NCBI GenBank assembly: GCA_021778375.1
Contig: JAJYCM010000003.1
Span: 1-30,575, forward strand
DNA: 30,575 bases
Reading direction: 5' to 3'
Origin: Bacteroidota bacterium
GTDB lineage: Bacteria > Bacteroidota > Ignavibacteria > Ignavibacteriales > Ignavibacteriaceae
Below, piece by piece: positions 7,951-15,383 of the stretch (its first letter is position 1; the number at the start of each line of letters is the position of its first letter). The translations under genes were made by a program, and so were the position numbers. Under the pieces are notes generated by a model, which did not search any database, was not told the origin of the DNA, and saw nothing but the letters and a program-made list of their open reading frames with translations.

Positions 7951-7967
7951 TTATTGATAATCAATAA
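7951..7967. promoter_or_regulatory. Perfect 17-bp palindrome upstream of pdxB (operator candidate)
   Basis: TTATTGAT-A-ATCAATAA is an exact inverted repeat with 8-base arms and a single central base, 75 bases before the pdxB ATG. Length and symmetry suit a dimeric HTH regulator. It is AT-only apart from one G and one C, and the regulator is unknown. Confidence 0.4.
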
Positions 7968-8042
7968 TTCGAATCAAAGTGTGTTCAGAAAAAAAGAGGC
8001 ATTAATTAAATTGTATTTAGAAAAGAAAACTTATTTATAGAT

Positions 8043-9182
8043 ATGATTTTAGTCGTTGATGAAAATATATCATTTGCCGAAGAAGCATTCTCACAATTTG
8101 GAGAAGTAAGACTGCTTCCTGGAAGAAAAATTACAAGAGAGACATTACTTTCCGCCGATGCTTTGATTGTCCGTTCAATTACAAAGGTAGATGGAAACTT
8201 ATTACGCGATACCCCGGTGAAATTTGTTGGTACAGCCACTATAGGTACCGACCACATCGACTTAGAATATTTAAAGTCAAATAAAATCATTTTTAAGGAT
8301 GCAGCTGGTTGCAATGCTGATGCCGTTGCGGAATATGTGTTTACTTCAATTTCTCTACTTGCTAATGAGTATTCTTTTTCCTTCGAAGAAAAAACGCTTG
8401 GAGTTATAGGTGTCGGAAATATCGGTAGCCGTGTTGCAAGGCTTGCCGAATCTGTCGGAATGAAAGTACTCAAAAACGATCCTCCCCTGCAAAGGAGAAC
8501 AGGAAGCAATGAATATGTTTCTCTTGAAAAAGCACTTAACGCCGATATAATTACATTCCACGTTCCATTAAATCTTGAAGGTGTTGATAAAACTTTTCAC
8601 CTTATCAATGCGGAAAAATTATCATCACTTAAAAGAGGAACAATTTTGATAAATGCTTCGCGCGGTCAGGTAATAGATAATTCTCTACTTGTAAAATTTA
8701 TTAAGGAAAAATCTTTACTGGTTAATCTTGATGTTTGGGAAAATGAGCCTGATATAAATATTGATTTGCTAAATCAAGTATGTATAGCAACGCCGCATAT
8801 TGCTGGTTATTCACTTGAAGGAAAAATAAACGGAACTGTAATTATTTATAATGCGCTTTGTAGTTTTCTACAAGTAAAACCAATGTGGAATCCCATTTTT
8901 CAGAAAGTGAGGGAAAATGAAATAATAATTAATTATAACGGAAAATTAACCGCAACACTAAATAATATGTTTAAATCGGCTTATGCTATCAAAGAGGATG
9001 ATACTCGAATGCGCATAATTGAAAATTTAGATAAAAAAGATCGATCAGCTTATTTTGATAAGTTGCGAAAAGAATATCCATTTCGAAGGGAATTTAGTAA
9101 TTACAAAGCAGTTATATCAAATGGAGATGAAAGAATTTTGAATATTATAAAAAGTTTCCGCTTTCAAGTCGAAATTATTTAA
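8043..9182 (+). CDS. pdxB: Erythronate-4-phosphate dehydrogenase PdxB
   Basis: NAD-dependent oxidation of 4-phospho-D-erythronate, the second step of the DXP-dependent vitamin B6 pathway. Seen: the PdxB-type N-terminus (LVVDENISFAEEAF, then FVGTATIGTDHID at about 61-73), Rossmann GxGxxG at 123-128 (GVGNIG), DPPL after beta2 as in PdxB rather than generic 2-hydroxyacid dehydrogenases, and the catalytic triad R207 (NASRGQV), E235 (ENEPD) and H252 (TPHIAGYSLEGK). The C-terminal DUF3410-type dimerisation segment ends in FDKLRKEYPFRREF. The length of 379 equals E. coli PdxB (378). It is a single plus-strand gene, convergent with the next gene with only 13 bases between their stop codons. Confidence 0.95.
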   Translation: MILVVDENISFAEEAFSQFGEVRLLPGRKITRETLLSADALIVRSITKVDGNLLRDTPVKFVGTATIGTDHIDLEYLKSNKIIFKDAAGCNADAVAEYVFTSISLLANEYSFSFEEKTLGVIGVGNIGSRVARLAESVGMKVLKNDPPLQRRTGSNEYVSLEKALNADIITFHVPLNLEGVDKTFHLINAEKLSSLKRGTILINASRGQVIDNSLLVKFIKEKSLLVNLDVWENEPDINIDLLNQVCIATPHIAGYSLEGKINGTVIIYNALCSFLQVKPMWNPIFQKVRENEIIINYNGKLTATLNNMFKSAYAIKEDDTRMRIIENLDKKDRSAYFDKLRKEYPFRREFSNYKAVISNGDERILNIIKSFRFQVEII

Positions 9183-9195
9183 GATTAAGTATAAT

Positions 9196-9969
9196 TTATT
9201 TTAATTTGAACTCAATTGGAATTTTCATTTCAACTTTAACTGGTTTACCTTTTATCATTCCTGGTTTAAACTGTGCATAAAAGACAGCAATTTTTGCAGC
9301 TTCATTACAGCCATGCCCAATTCCTTTCAATACTTTTGCATAATTGACTTCGCCATATTCATCTATATCTGCTAAGATTAAAACGGTACCTTCAATTTTC
9401 TTTTTTCTTGCATCTTGAGGGTATACTAATTTATTTAGTATTGATTTTATACCGCCGACAGGTGTGGGCATTACTTCGGCGCTTGTTAAATAACCCGAAT
9501 TATCAAATACATTTTTAGCACTAGAAACTTGGGCCGAGTCTTTCTGTTGACTATTATTATATAACGTATCAATGATAGCGCTAGCAATTAAGTTGGTCGT
9601 ATCTTCTTCATTACGCTGTAAAATACCGGCAGAGTAATTATCATCTTTCAAATAATTACCATTTTCACTATAAAAAGAAGTTGCTCCTTCACGTCTTCCA
9701 TTTTCAATGGTGTAAAGTTCTTTAAGTTTTCCATTTTCATAATATTCTTTAACTACTCCATCAACGGCTCCATTAATATAATTTAATTCTTCTTTCAAAT
9801 TACCGTTAGGATAGTAAAATTTAGCCGAACCCTCTTTAACATTGTTTGAATAATTGATTTCAGATTTTACTTTTCCGTTCTCGTAATGAGCTTTTACCAA
9901 TCCCTGCTGAGCAAATATATTTGTGGTAATTACGAAACTTAAAATGAAGAGAAATTTTTTATTAATCAT
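9196..9969 (-). CDS. Exported MORN-repeat / TonB C-terminal domain protein
   Basis: 257 residues with a clear signal peptide (KKFLFILSFVITTNIFAQ, residues 4-21). Residues about 25-115 carry four to five MORN_2-type repeats of about 23 residues (YENGKVKSE, YPNGNLKEE, YENGKLKEL, YSENGNYLKDD). A linker follows, and residues about 165-257 form a TonB_C domain (VYPQDARKKKIEGTVLILADIDEYG, then IPIEFKLK). Periplasmic or envelope location is predicted. TonB_C domains normally contact TonB boxes of outer-membrane receptors, but there is no ExbB/ExbD neighbour and no obvious N-terminal TonB anchor beyond the signal peptide, so an energy-transducing role is uncertain. This architecture is common in Bacteroidota. 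Confidence 0.85.
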   Translation of the reverse strand: MINKKFLFILSFVITTNIFAQQGLVKAHYENGKVKSEINYSNNVKEGSAKFYYPNGNLKEELNYINGAVDGVVKEYYENGKLKELYTIENGRREGATSFYSENGNYLKDDNYSAGILQRNEEDTTNLIASAIIDTLYNNSQQKDSAQVSSAKNVFDNSGYLTSAEVMPTPVGGIKSILNKLVYPQDARKKKIEGTVLILADIDEYGEVNYAKVLKGIGHGCNEAAKIAVFYAQFKPGMIKGKPVKVEMKIPIEFKLK

Positions 9970-10120
9970 TTATAAAAAAATATTAAAATTATTAATGAAT
10001 TATAACTGACATAAATAATGTCATCACAAAAATAACAATTGCACATACAATGAAGAAATAGTCGGCTTTGATGTAAAATTCTAAAACGTTTGATTTTCTT
10101 CGCTGAAAAGCTATAACTAT

Positions 10121-11008
10121 TTAGCCGTTGAATTTATCCCGTTTAAAGGGAGAATTCCTGCATTCTTCTGAACAGCAATAATCATTTTCTTTTTTGCATC
10201 TGTGGCATGCCACTAATATTTTATCGCACATTAAATTATGGCAATTGATGTAGTAAGAAGTAGGCTCACAGCAGAAATAACAATTGGAAACATATTTTAA
10301 TTTTGTGTCGCTGTTAGGGTTAACTACACGCCGTTCGTCGAAAACAAAAATCCCACCTTCCCAATAAGTGTCGGGGAATATTTTTGTATAAGTAACAATC
10401 CCGCCATTAAGTTGGTAAACATCTTTGAATCCCTTTTCAACTAAATACGCAGAAGCCTTTTCACATCTGATTCCACCGGTACAGTAAGTAACAACGGTTT
10501 TATCTTTGAAATCAGTTAGCATCTCTGCAGCTTGCGCCCACTCTCTGAAATTTTTCATAGGAGGCGTAATGGCATTTTTGAATTTTCCAATTTTACTCTC
10601 ATACCAATTCCTGGCATCGACAAGAATAAACTCTTTTCCTTCTTCATAAAATCTTAAAAGACCTTCGGGGGTCAATCTTTTACCGCCGTTCCGAAGTGAT
10701 ATAATATCCAAATTCGAATGAACAATTTCCTTTTTCACCCTGACATGAATTTCCCTAAAAGCGTGTTCATCTTCATCATCTTCTTTGAAAATAATATCAT
10801 TGAACTCAGGATAGCTTCGCAATAATAATTTGTATTTATTAATATTTTCTATGTTGCCTGAAACAGTTCCGTTTATTCCTTCCGTAGCAATGAATATTCT
10901 TCCTTTGATGTCATTATTGTTGCACCACGAAAGATGATCTTGCATAAACCTTTCGGGTTCATTAAAAAGAACATACTTATAGAATAATAAAACTTTAAAT
11001 TTTTTCAT
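10121..11008 (-). CDS. trhO: tRNA uridine(34) 5-hydroxylase, rhodanese-like TrhO/YceA
   Basis: Oxygen-dependent hydroxylation of U34 in tRNAs (5-hydroxyuridine synthesis). Seen: N-terminal acylphosphatase-like domain with GRIFIATEGINGTVSG at about 36-51, rhodanese domain about 115-215 with the active-site loop YCTGGIRCEKASAYL (C176, C182), and a cysteine-rich C-terminal tail from about 243 (CYFC, C..C, C..C, CC..EC) typical of the YceA family, probably zinc-binding. Length 295 is shorter than E. coli TrhO (about 350) but within the family. ATG start. The reading frame stays open for 42 codons after the TAA stop (see findings). Confidence 0.93.
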   Translation of the reverse strand: MKKFKVLLFYKYVLFNEPERFMQDHLSWCNNNDIKGRIFIATEGINGTVSGNIENINKYKLLLRSYPEFNDIIFKEDDEDEHAFREIHVRVKKEIVHSNLDIISLRNGGKRLTPEGLLRFYEEGKEFILVDARNWYESKIGKFKNAITPPMKNFREWAQAAEMLTDFKDKTVVTYCTGGIRCEKASAYLVEKGFKDVYQLNGGIVTYTKIFPDTYWEGGIFVFDERRVVNPNSDTKLKYVSNCYFCCEPTSYYINCHNLMCDKILVACHRCKKENDYCCSEECRNSPFKRDKFNG

Positions 11009-11036
11009 TTGATTTGTGGCGATTAAAAAACAGTAG

Positions 11037-11078
11037 CAAACCTAATACATTTATACATCTATATAAAGGACACGTCAA
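11037..11078 (-). promoter_or_regulatory. Promoter candidates for trhO
   Basis: On the minus strand TTGACG (11078-11073) and TATAAA (11055-11050) are separated by exactly 17 bases. A little downstream TAGGTTTG (11044-11037) matches the Bacteroidota -7 pattern TAnnTTTG. Either would give a short leader before the ATG at 11008. Confidence 0.4.
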
Positions 11079-11124
11079 ATAACCAAAATGTTAAATCAAG
11101 TGGAATAAAGAACTATTATTTGTA

Positions 11125-11143
11125 GAACGCTAAAGTAGCGTTC
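11125..11143. other. Short perfect inverted repeat upstream of the VIT1-like gene
   Basis: GAACGCTA (11125-11132), AAG loop, TAGCGTTC (11136-11143). It is GC-richer than its AT-rich surroundings and lies in the 278-base divergent gap between trhO and the VIT1-like gene. It could be an operator or a hairpin; no U-tract follows. Confidence 0.4.
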
Positions 11144-11286
11144 AATAAAAATGAAATATAAATTTATTCGCTTTTATTCTACAGATAATATTTTTCTTTA
11201 ATTTGATATAAAACATTCAATTAATTATTATTTAATCTGAAGTTAATTAGTTTAATTACGTTATTAAATGTTAAGAAAGGAATTTT

Positions 11287-11979
11287 ATGCCAAGTACTCC
11301 ACATACAGAAAAACATTTTACCTCTTCGGAAACAGTCAGAGACGTTGTAATAGGAATGTCAGACGGATTAACTGTACCATTTGCATTAGCCGCAGGATTG
11401 ACGGGCGCAGTAGCCGCTACGAATATTGTTGTTACTGCCGGATTTGCAGAGATAGCAGCGGGCTCTATTGCTATGGGACTCGGCGGATATCTTGCAGCTA
11501 AAACAGACCTTCAACACTATAACTCCGAGCGTCAAAGAGAAATTGATGAGACAATCAAATTACCCCATATTGAAATTGAAGAGGTGGAGGAAATATTTCA
11601 AGATTACGGCTTAAGTGACGAACAAATTAAGCCAATATCTGCAGCGCTTTCTAAAAATCAAGATAAGTGGGTTGATTTTATGATGAGATTTGAACTTGGT
11701 CTCGAAGCCCCCGACCCTAAGCGCGCACTTAAAAGCGCTTCCACGATTGCTTTTTCCTATATATTTGGTGGATTAATTCCTCTTGCGCCTTATATTTTTT
11801 TAAAAGATATAATGATTTCTCTTTACGTTTCTGTAGTGGTTACTTTAGCTGCATTGTTTATCTTCGGATTCGTTAAAGGAAAATTTACGGGCATTAATCC
11901 TTGGCGGGGGGGACTTCAAACTATATTTATCGGGGGTTTAGCGGCAGCGGCGGCATTTATAATAGCCCGGCTTATTTGA
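11287..11979 (+). CDS. VIT1/CCC1-family iron/manganese transporter
   Basis: Membrane transporter of 230 residues in the vacuolar iron transporter family, which in bacteria moves Fe2+ or Mn2+ out of the cytosol. Seen: TM1 with RDVVIGMSDGLTVPFALAAG (about 19-38), TM2 with AAGSIAMGLGGYLAAKTD (about 57-75), a cytoplasmic metal-binding linker rich in Glu/Asp/His (HIEIEEVEEIFQDYG) at about 95-150, then three hydrophobic helices at about 153-230. A clear Shine-Dalgarno AAGAAAGGA (11273-11281) sets the ATG at 11287. It converges with the mntR-mntH-usp operon, which suggests a role in metal balance opposite to the MntH importer. Confidence 0.88.
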   Translation: MPSTPHTEKHFTSSETVRDVVIGMSDGLTVPFALAAGLTGAVAATNIVVTAGFAEIAAGSIAMGLGGYLAAKTDLQHYNSERQREIDETIKLPHIEIEEVEEIFQDYGLSDEQIKPISAALSKNQDKWVDFMMRFELGLEAPDPKRALKSASTIAFSYIFGGLIPLAPYIFLKDIMISLYVSVVVTLAALFIFGFVKGKFTGINPWRGGLQTIFIGGLAAAAAFIIARLI

Positions 11980-12007
11980 TAAAAAAACGAAGTAATTTTT
12001 AGACGAA

Positions 12008-12919
12008 CTAAACTGGGACAAGTAAGAGAGGGATCTTGCTTATCTTGCTAATTTTAGGAGTAATGCTCCCCTCCCAAAATGCTTCTGCTCCTTTTGTACC
12101 GTGGGTTGCAAGAATAATTAAATCCGAATTATTTTCTTCTGCTGTTTCTAAAACAGCTATTGCAGGGTCATTTCTTTTAGCGTTTGTAGATATTATTAAA
12201 TTGAGCTCCTTAAACTTTTCTTTCAGGTTCACCAGGTATTCTTCTGCATCGGTTACAAGCATATCCATCATTTTGGAAGTTGTGGCAGGAAGAAAGCGGT
12301 TTGCAGGAGATACTTCCCCAGACATTGTCCCAAAATTAGGGATTGCCATAACGAGATGAATCTTTGCTTCACATAATTTTGCTAATCCGGAAGCATAGCT
12401 AAAAGCATGTTCATGATCTGGATTTCCATCCAATGGAATAAGAAAATTTTTGAAATGATATTCGCCGCTCAAATTTTTTGCTGATGGATTAATTAATAAA
12501 ACCGGTGTTTTACCTCTTGAAATTACTTGTTGCGCTATTGAACCAAATATCATTCCGTGCAATCGTACATTACCATGAGCACACAAAATAACAATATCCT
12601 GATTCAATTCTTTTATATGATCGGCTATACTTTTGGGTACATCGCTTACTTTTTCTTCGTGGACATGAATTTCAACTTTTGTTCCTTTGAATATATCAAG
12701 TCCTGCAATTGATTCTAAATATCCTTCTGCCTGTTTTGATAATTTAAGATGTCTCTGCCCGTGTACTTTTTCGGGCGCATCTTTTTCAATAATATGGATT
12801 AACGTAACGGAAGTATTTAGCTTCCTTGCAAGAAAAGCCACAGCTGGTAAAACAGATTCTGCTAACGGTGAACCGTCAAGCGGAACTAATAAGTGCTTTA
12901 GTAGAAATTTATCCAACAA
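12008..12919 (-). CDS. Tandem universal stress protein (two Usp domains)
   Basis: 303 residues with two UspA folds: residues 1-150 (HLLVPLDGSPLAESVLPA, then ILCAHGN...GSIAQQVI and PVLLI) and about 157-303 (FLIPLDGNPDHEHAFSYA, then ILATHGTKGAEAFWEGSI and PLLLVPV). Usp proteins bind ATP or act as stress-linked regulators; the ligand is not evident here. It starts with TTG at 12919 (no ATG is available before the conserved first strand) and overlaps the end of mntH by 11 bases, indicating translational coupling. Coupling to a Mn importer suggests a regulatory or stress link to metal uptake, but that is inference. Confidence 0.88.
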   Translation of the reverse strand: MLDKFLLKHLLVPLDGSPLAESVLPAVAFLARKLNTSVTLIHIIEKDAPEKVHGQRHLKLSKQAEGYLESIAGLDIFKGTKVEIHVHEEKVSDVPKSIADHIKELNQDIVILCAHGNVRLHGMIFGSIAQQVISRGKTPVLLINPSAKNLSGEYHFKNFLIPLDGNPDHEHAFSYASGLAKLCEAKIHLVMAIPNFGTMSGEVSPANRFLPATTSKMMDMLVTDAEEYLVNLKEKFKELNLIISTNAKRNDPAIAVLETAEENNSDLIILATHGTKGAEAFWEGSITPKISKISKIPLLLVPV

Positions 12920-14213
12920 ATAATACCTGGTAGATTAAGTAAATATTTAAAAATATAATTAAAACGGCAATAACAGACACAATAAAAGTAGTGATTTTTT
13001 TGTTAACAAGAATCCCCATTAATTTTTTTTTCCTTGTAAAAATTATTAAAGGAATAATTGCGAACGGAAGACCAAAGCTTAAAACAACCTGGCTAATGAC
13101 GAGCGTTCTTGTAGGATCAAAGCTAAGAGCTATTACAGTGATAGAAGGTATTATGGTAATTAGACGTCTTAGCCAAACCGGAATATGTCTATGAAGAAAT
13201 CCTTGCATCATTACTTGTCCTGCGCTTGTTCCGACTGTAGAGGAGGATAATCCGGAAGCAAGAAGAGAAATTGCAAATATCCAACTTGCAGCTTTTCCCA
13301 GCAATGGTTGCAAAGTTATGTGAGCCTCTTCTATTGTAGCAATATGAGTAAACCCGCGTTGATAAAATGTTGATGCTGCCATAATTAACATTGCCATATT
13401 AACCAAGCTCGCAATTCCCATCGCAATTGTGACGTCAAGAATTTCATAATGGAAAAGTTTGAGAAGTTTTTGGGGATTCTTTACAGTGATTCTTTGTTGC
13501 ATTAATGCAGAATGAAGGAAAATTGCATGGGGCATAACAGTGGCGCCTAAAATACCTGCTGCAAGAATTATACTTTCGGTTCCCGAAAACTGTGGAACAA
13601 ACGAGTGATATAAGAGAGATTTAAATTCAGGTTTATCAAGTATTGTTTCAATAAGATAGCTGCTTGCAATTACTGTTAGCATAATTGTAATTGCAATTTC
13701 GAGAGGGCGAAATCCATACCGTTCCAAACCAAGAATTAAAAATGTGCAAATTGCCGTCAGTATTCCACCGATAATTAATGGAAAACCGAATAATAAATTA
13801 AATCCGATTGCTGCGCCCAAAAATTCTGCAAGGTCTGTAGCCATCGCAACAATTTCCATCAATACCCACATTCCGTAAATAGTTGGCTTGCTAAAATTAT
13901 TTCGACAATGCTCTGCAAGATTTTTGCCTGTTGCAATTCCAAGTTTTGCTGAAAGTGTTTGCAAAATCATTGCCATAAGATTACTGACCAATATTACCCA
14001 AAGTAAAGTATAGCCAAAGGCGGAGCCACCTTGAATGTTAGTTGCAAAATTACCCGGGTCAACGTAAGCAATGCTTGCAATAAAGGCCGGTCCAAGGAAG
14101 GGAATTAATCTTTTAAAAATTCCTTTCGTTGATTTTCCCGATAGCGCTTCCTCTGCAGAGCTTCTGGTTCTTCCGTCTGTTTGCAACATTGATGAATTTA
14201 ATAAATTCTTCAT
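12909..14213 (-). CDS. mntH: Nramp-family divalent metal (Mn2+) transporter MntH
   Basis: Proton-coupled Mn2+/Fe2+ importer in the inner membrane, 434 residues with about 11 hydrophobic helices. Seen: TM1 metal site D52-P-G-N55 (VDPGNFATN), and TM6 motif A224-x-x-M227-P-H229 (GATVMPHAIFLHS). The Met in this position is the soft ligand that selects transition metals over Ca2+/Mg2+ in Nramps, as opposed to Mg-type relatives. The hydrophilic N-terminal segment of about 35 residues is ordinary for the family. It lies 10 bases downstream of mntR and overlaps usp, forming one operon probably controlled by MntR. Confidence 0.94.
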   Translation of the reverse strand: MKNLLNSSMLQTDGRTRSSAEEALSGKSTKGIFKRLIPFLGPAFIASIAYVDPGNFATNIQGGSAFGYTLLWVILVSNLMAMILQTLSAKLGIATGKNLAEHCRNNFSKPTIYGMWVLMEIVAMATDLAEFLGAAIGFNLLFGFPLIIGGILTAICTFLILGLERYGFRPLEIAITIMLTVIASSYLIETILDKPEFKSLLYHSFVPQFSGTESIILAAGILGATVMPHAIFLHSALMQQRITVKNPQKLLKLFHYEILDVTIAMGIASLVNMAMLIMAASTFYQRGFTHIATIEEAHITLQPLLGKAASWIFAISLLASGLSSSTVGTSAGQVMMQGFLHRHIPVWLRRLITIIPSITVIALSFDPTRTLVISQVVLSFGLPFAIIPLIIFTRKKKLMGILVNKKITTFIVSVIAVLIIFLNIYLIYQVLFVG

Positions 14214-14223
14214 CTAAGAAATT

Positions 14224-14883
14224 TTATTTCTTCTTTTCAACAAAAATATTATCTGCCAGCTTTTCGCTGATGTTCCATGATTTACCTTTAATTATTATCA
14301 ACATTGATTTATCAAAGCTCCTTTTTTCTTTTAGTTTTATAGTCTCATTTAATTTGATTCCAAGACCGGAAATGTATATTAGAAATTTTTCGTCAAAATC
14401 ACTTACCCTTACTACAATTGCAGATTCTCCCGCGTTCAGCAATGATAATGGGATGTGATTTTTAGTACTTGGCATTTTTCCTTCTTTGGATGGAATCGGA
14501 TCGCCGTGCGGATCATATTCCGGAAAGCCTATCATTTCCTCAAGCTTGTTTATGAGTTCATCAGATGAAGAATGTTCCAAATGGTTTGCCTCTTCATGAA
14601 CCTTATCCCAAGGAATACCCACAACCTGATTCAGAAACATTTCCCAAATTCTATGGCGACGAACCATATTCCGTGCATAGACTTCTCCAGCAGCAGTTAA
14701 GCGAATTCCTTTGTAACGCTCATACTCTATATATCCTTCCCTTGATAATTTTTTTATCATATCGGTCACGGCAGCGTTTGAAATAGAAAGCTTTTCGGCA
14801 ATCAAGTTAGGTTTGATTTCGTCTTTATCATTTTTGTGTTTGAAGATTATTCGTAAATAGTCTTCTTTTGATATATTCTTCAT
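14224..14883 (-). CDS. mntR: DtxR/MntR-family metal-dependent transcriptional regulator
   Basis: 219 residues with the three domains of the long DtxR type: winged HTH (about 1-70, with IAEKLSISNAAVTDMIKKLS as recognition region), dimerisation/metal domain (about 71-140, ligands expected from E81, H96, E97, H101 and H104 in VHEEANHLEH; the motif GDPIP follows), and an SH3/FeoA-like C-terminal domain (about 145-219). It likely represses mntH when Mn2+ (or Fe2+) is replete. It is first in the operon mntR-mntH-usp with a palindromic site just upstream, consistent with autoregulation. Whether it senses Mn or Fe cannot be decided by reading; the symbol rests on the mntH linkage. Confidence 0.9.
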   Translation of the reverse strand: MKNISKEDYLRIIFKHKNDKDEIKPNLIAEKLSISNAAVTDMIKKLSREGYIEYERYKGIRLTAAGEVYARNMVRRHRIWEMFLNQVVGIPWDKVHEEANHLEHSSSDELINKLEEMIGFPEYDPHGDPIPSKEGKMPSTKNHIPLSLLNAGESAIVVRVSDFDEKFLIYISGLGIKLNETIKLKEKRSFDKSMLIIIKGKSWNISEKLADNIFVEKKK

Positions 14884-14900
14884 ATTTAAGTATATTTTTT

Positions 14901-14934
14901 ATTATAATTTAAGCGTACTTAAATTAATAGTCAA
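14901..14934 (-). promoter_or_regulatory. mntR promoter with MntR/DtxR-type operator
   Basis: A 20-base inverted repeat at 14906-14925 has arms AATTTAAG and CTTAAATT around CGTA, sitting 23 bases before the mntR ATG. On the minus strand TTGACT (14934-14929) and TATAAT (14906-14901) flank it, though their 22-base spacing is long. A second half-site TTTAAGTATA lies at 14885-14894, next to the start codon. Placement suits autorepression by the encoded regulator. Confidence 0.5.
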
Positions 14935-15059
14935 TGGCTACTTAATATTTGATGAAAAGCGAATTACTTGAATCAAATATCAAAGGGTATTTGAGGTGTG
15001 AGAATTAAATCACATTCAGCTAATGAGTAAGTTCATATTATTCATAGGTAAATAATGGA

Positions 15060-15089
15060 TTTGTTTGGTTTTCAAATTTTCTAATTTTG
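15060..15089 (+). promoter_or_regulatory. Bacteroidota-type promoter candidate for the 35-aa gene
   Basis: TTTG (15060-15063), 18 bases, then TAATTTTG (15082-15089) match the -33/-7 pattern TTTG-N17-23-TAnnTTTG. The predicted transcription start falls very close to the ribosome binding site, so the leader would be very short. Confidence 0.35.
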
Positions 15090-15109
15090 TTTTTAATAAG
15101 GATTTAACA

Positions 15110-15217
15110 ATGGAATTGCCGGTTATTCTAATTTTAGTCGGTGTTTTTACAATCGTAATGTTGATTCAGGTTTTGACTTTTAAGAAATATTTAAGAGATA
15201 TTCGTTCCCACAAGTAG
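15110..15217 (+). CDS. 35-residue single-pass membrane microprotein
   Basis: Unrecognised small gene. ATG at 15110 is preceded by TAAGGA at a spacing of about 8-9 bases; TAG at 15215. The peptide begins MELPVILILVGVFTIVML, has one hydrophobic helix of about 20 residues (4-24), then a basic tail KKYLRDIRSHK that predicts a cytoplasmic C-terminus. It stands alone, divergent from mntR (226 bases apart) and upstream of an exported hypothetical protein. Many transporters have such one-helix partners, and the metal-transport setting makes that one possibility, but no function can be assigned. Support: good ribosome binding site, promoter candidate, sensible membrane topology. Confidence 0.6.
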   Translation: MELPVILILVGVFTIVMLIQVLTFKKYLRDIRSHK

Positions 15218-15383
15218 CGACTATTATTGCTTGCAAATATTTATACTGAACTTTCTTCAGTCAAAAATATTGTATTATTTAAGAGACTATAGGCAACCTT
15301 TTATGATGGGACAGCTTTTTGTATTTTCAAAATGTCAATTAAAAAGTTTCTATCATTTAATCTCCAAATATTTATAAAATAAC

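Noticed and set aside
8006..8509. 167-residue minus-strand reading frame opposite pdxB
   Set aside because: Entirely antisense to a full-length, motif-complete pdxB; a mirror of its codon structure.
11268..11501. 77-residue reading frame starting upstream of the VIT1-like gene
   Set aside because: Different frame over the VIT1-like coding region, rich in Arg/Cys; the Shine-Dalgarno fits the VIT1-like ATG at 11287.
12036..12359. 107-residue plus-strand reading frame opposite usp
   Set aside because: Antisense to the second Usp domain, with no start signals.
15245..15261. Hairpin ACTGAA-CTTTC-TTCAGT after the microprotein gene
   Set aside because: Six pairs without a T-run; could be chance in AT-rich DNA.
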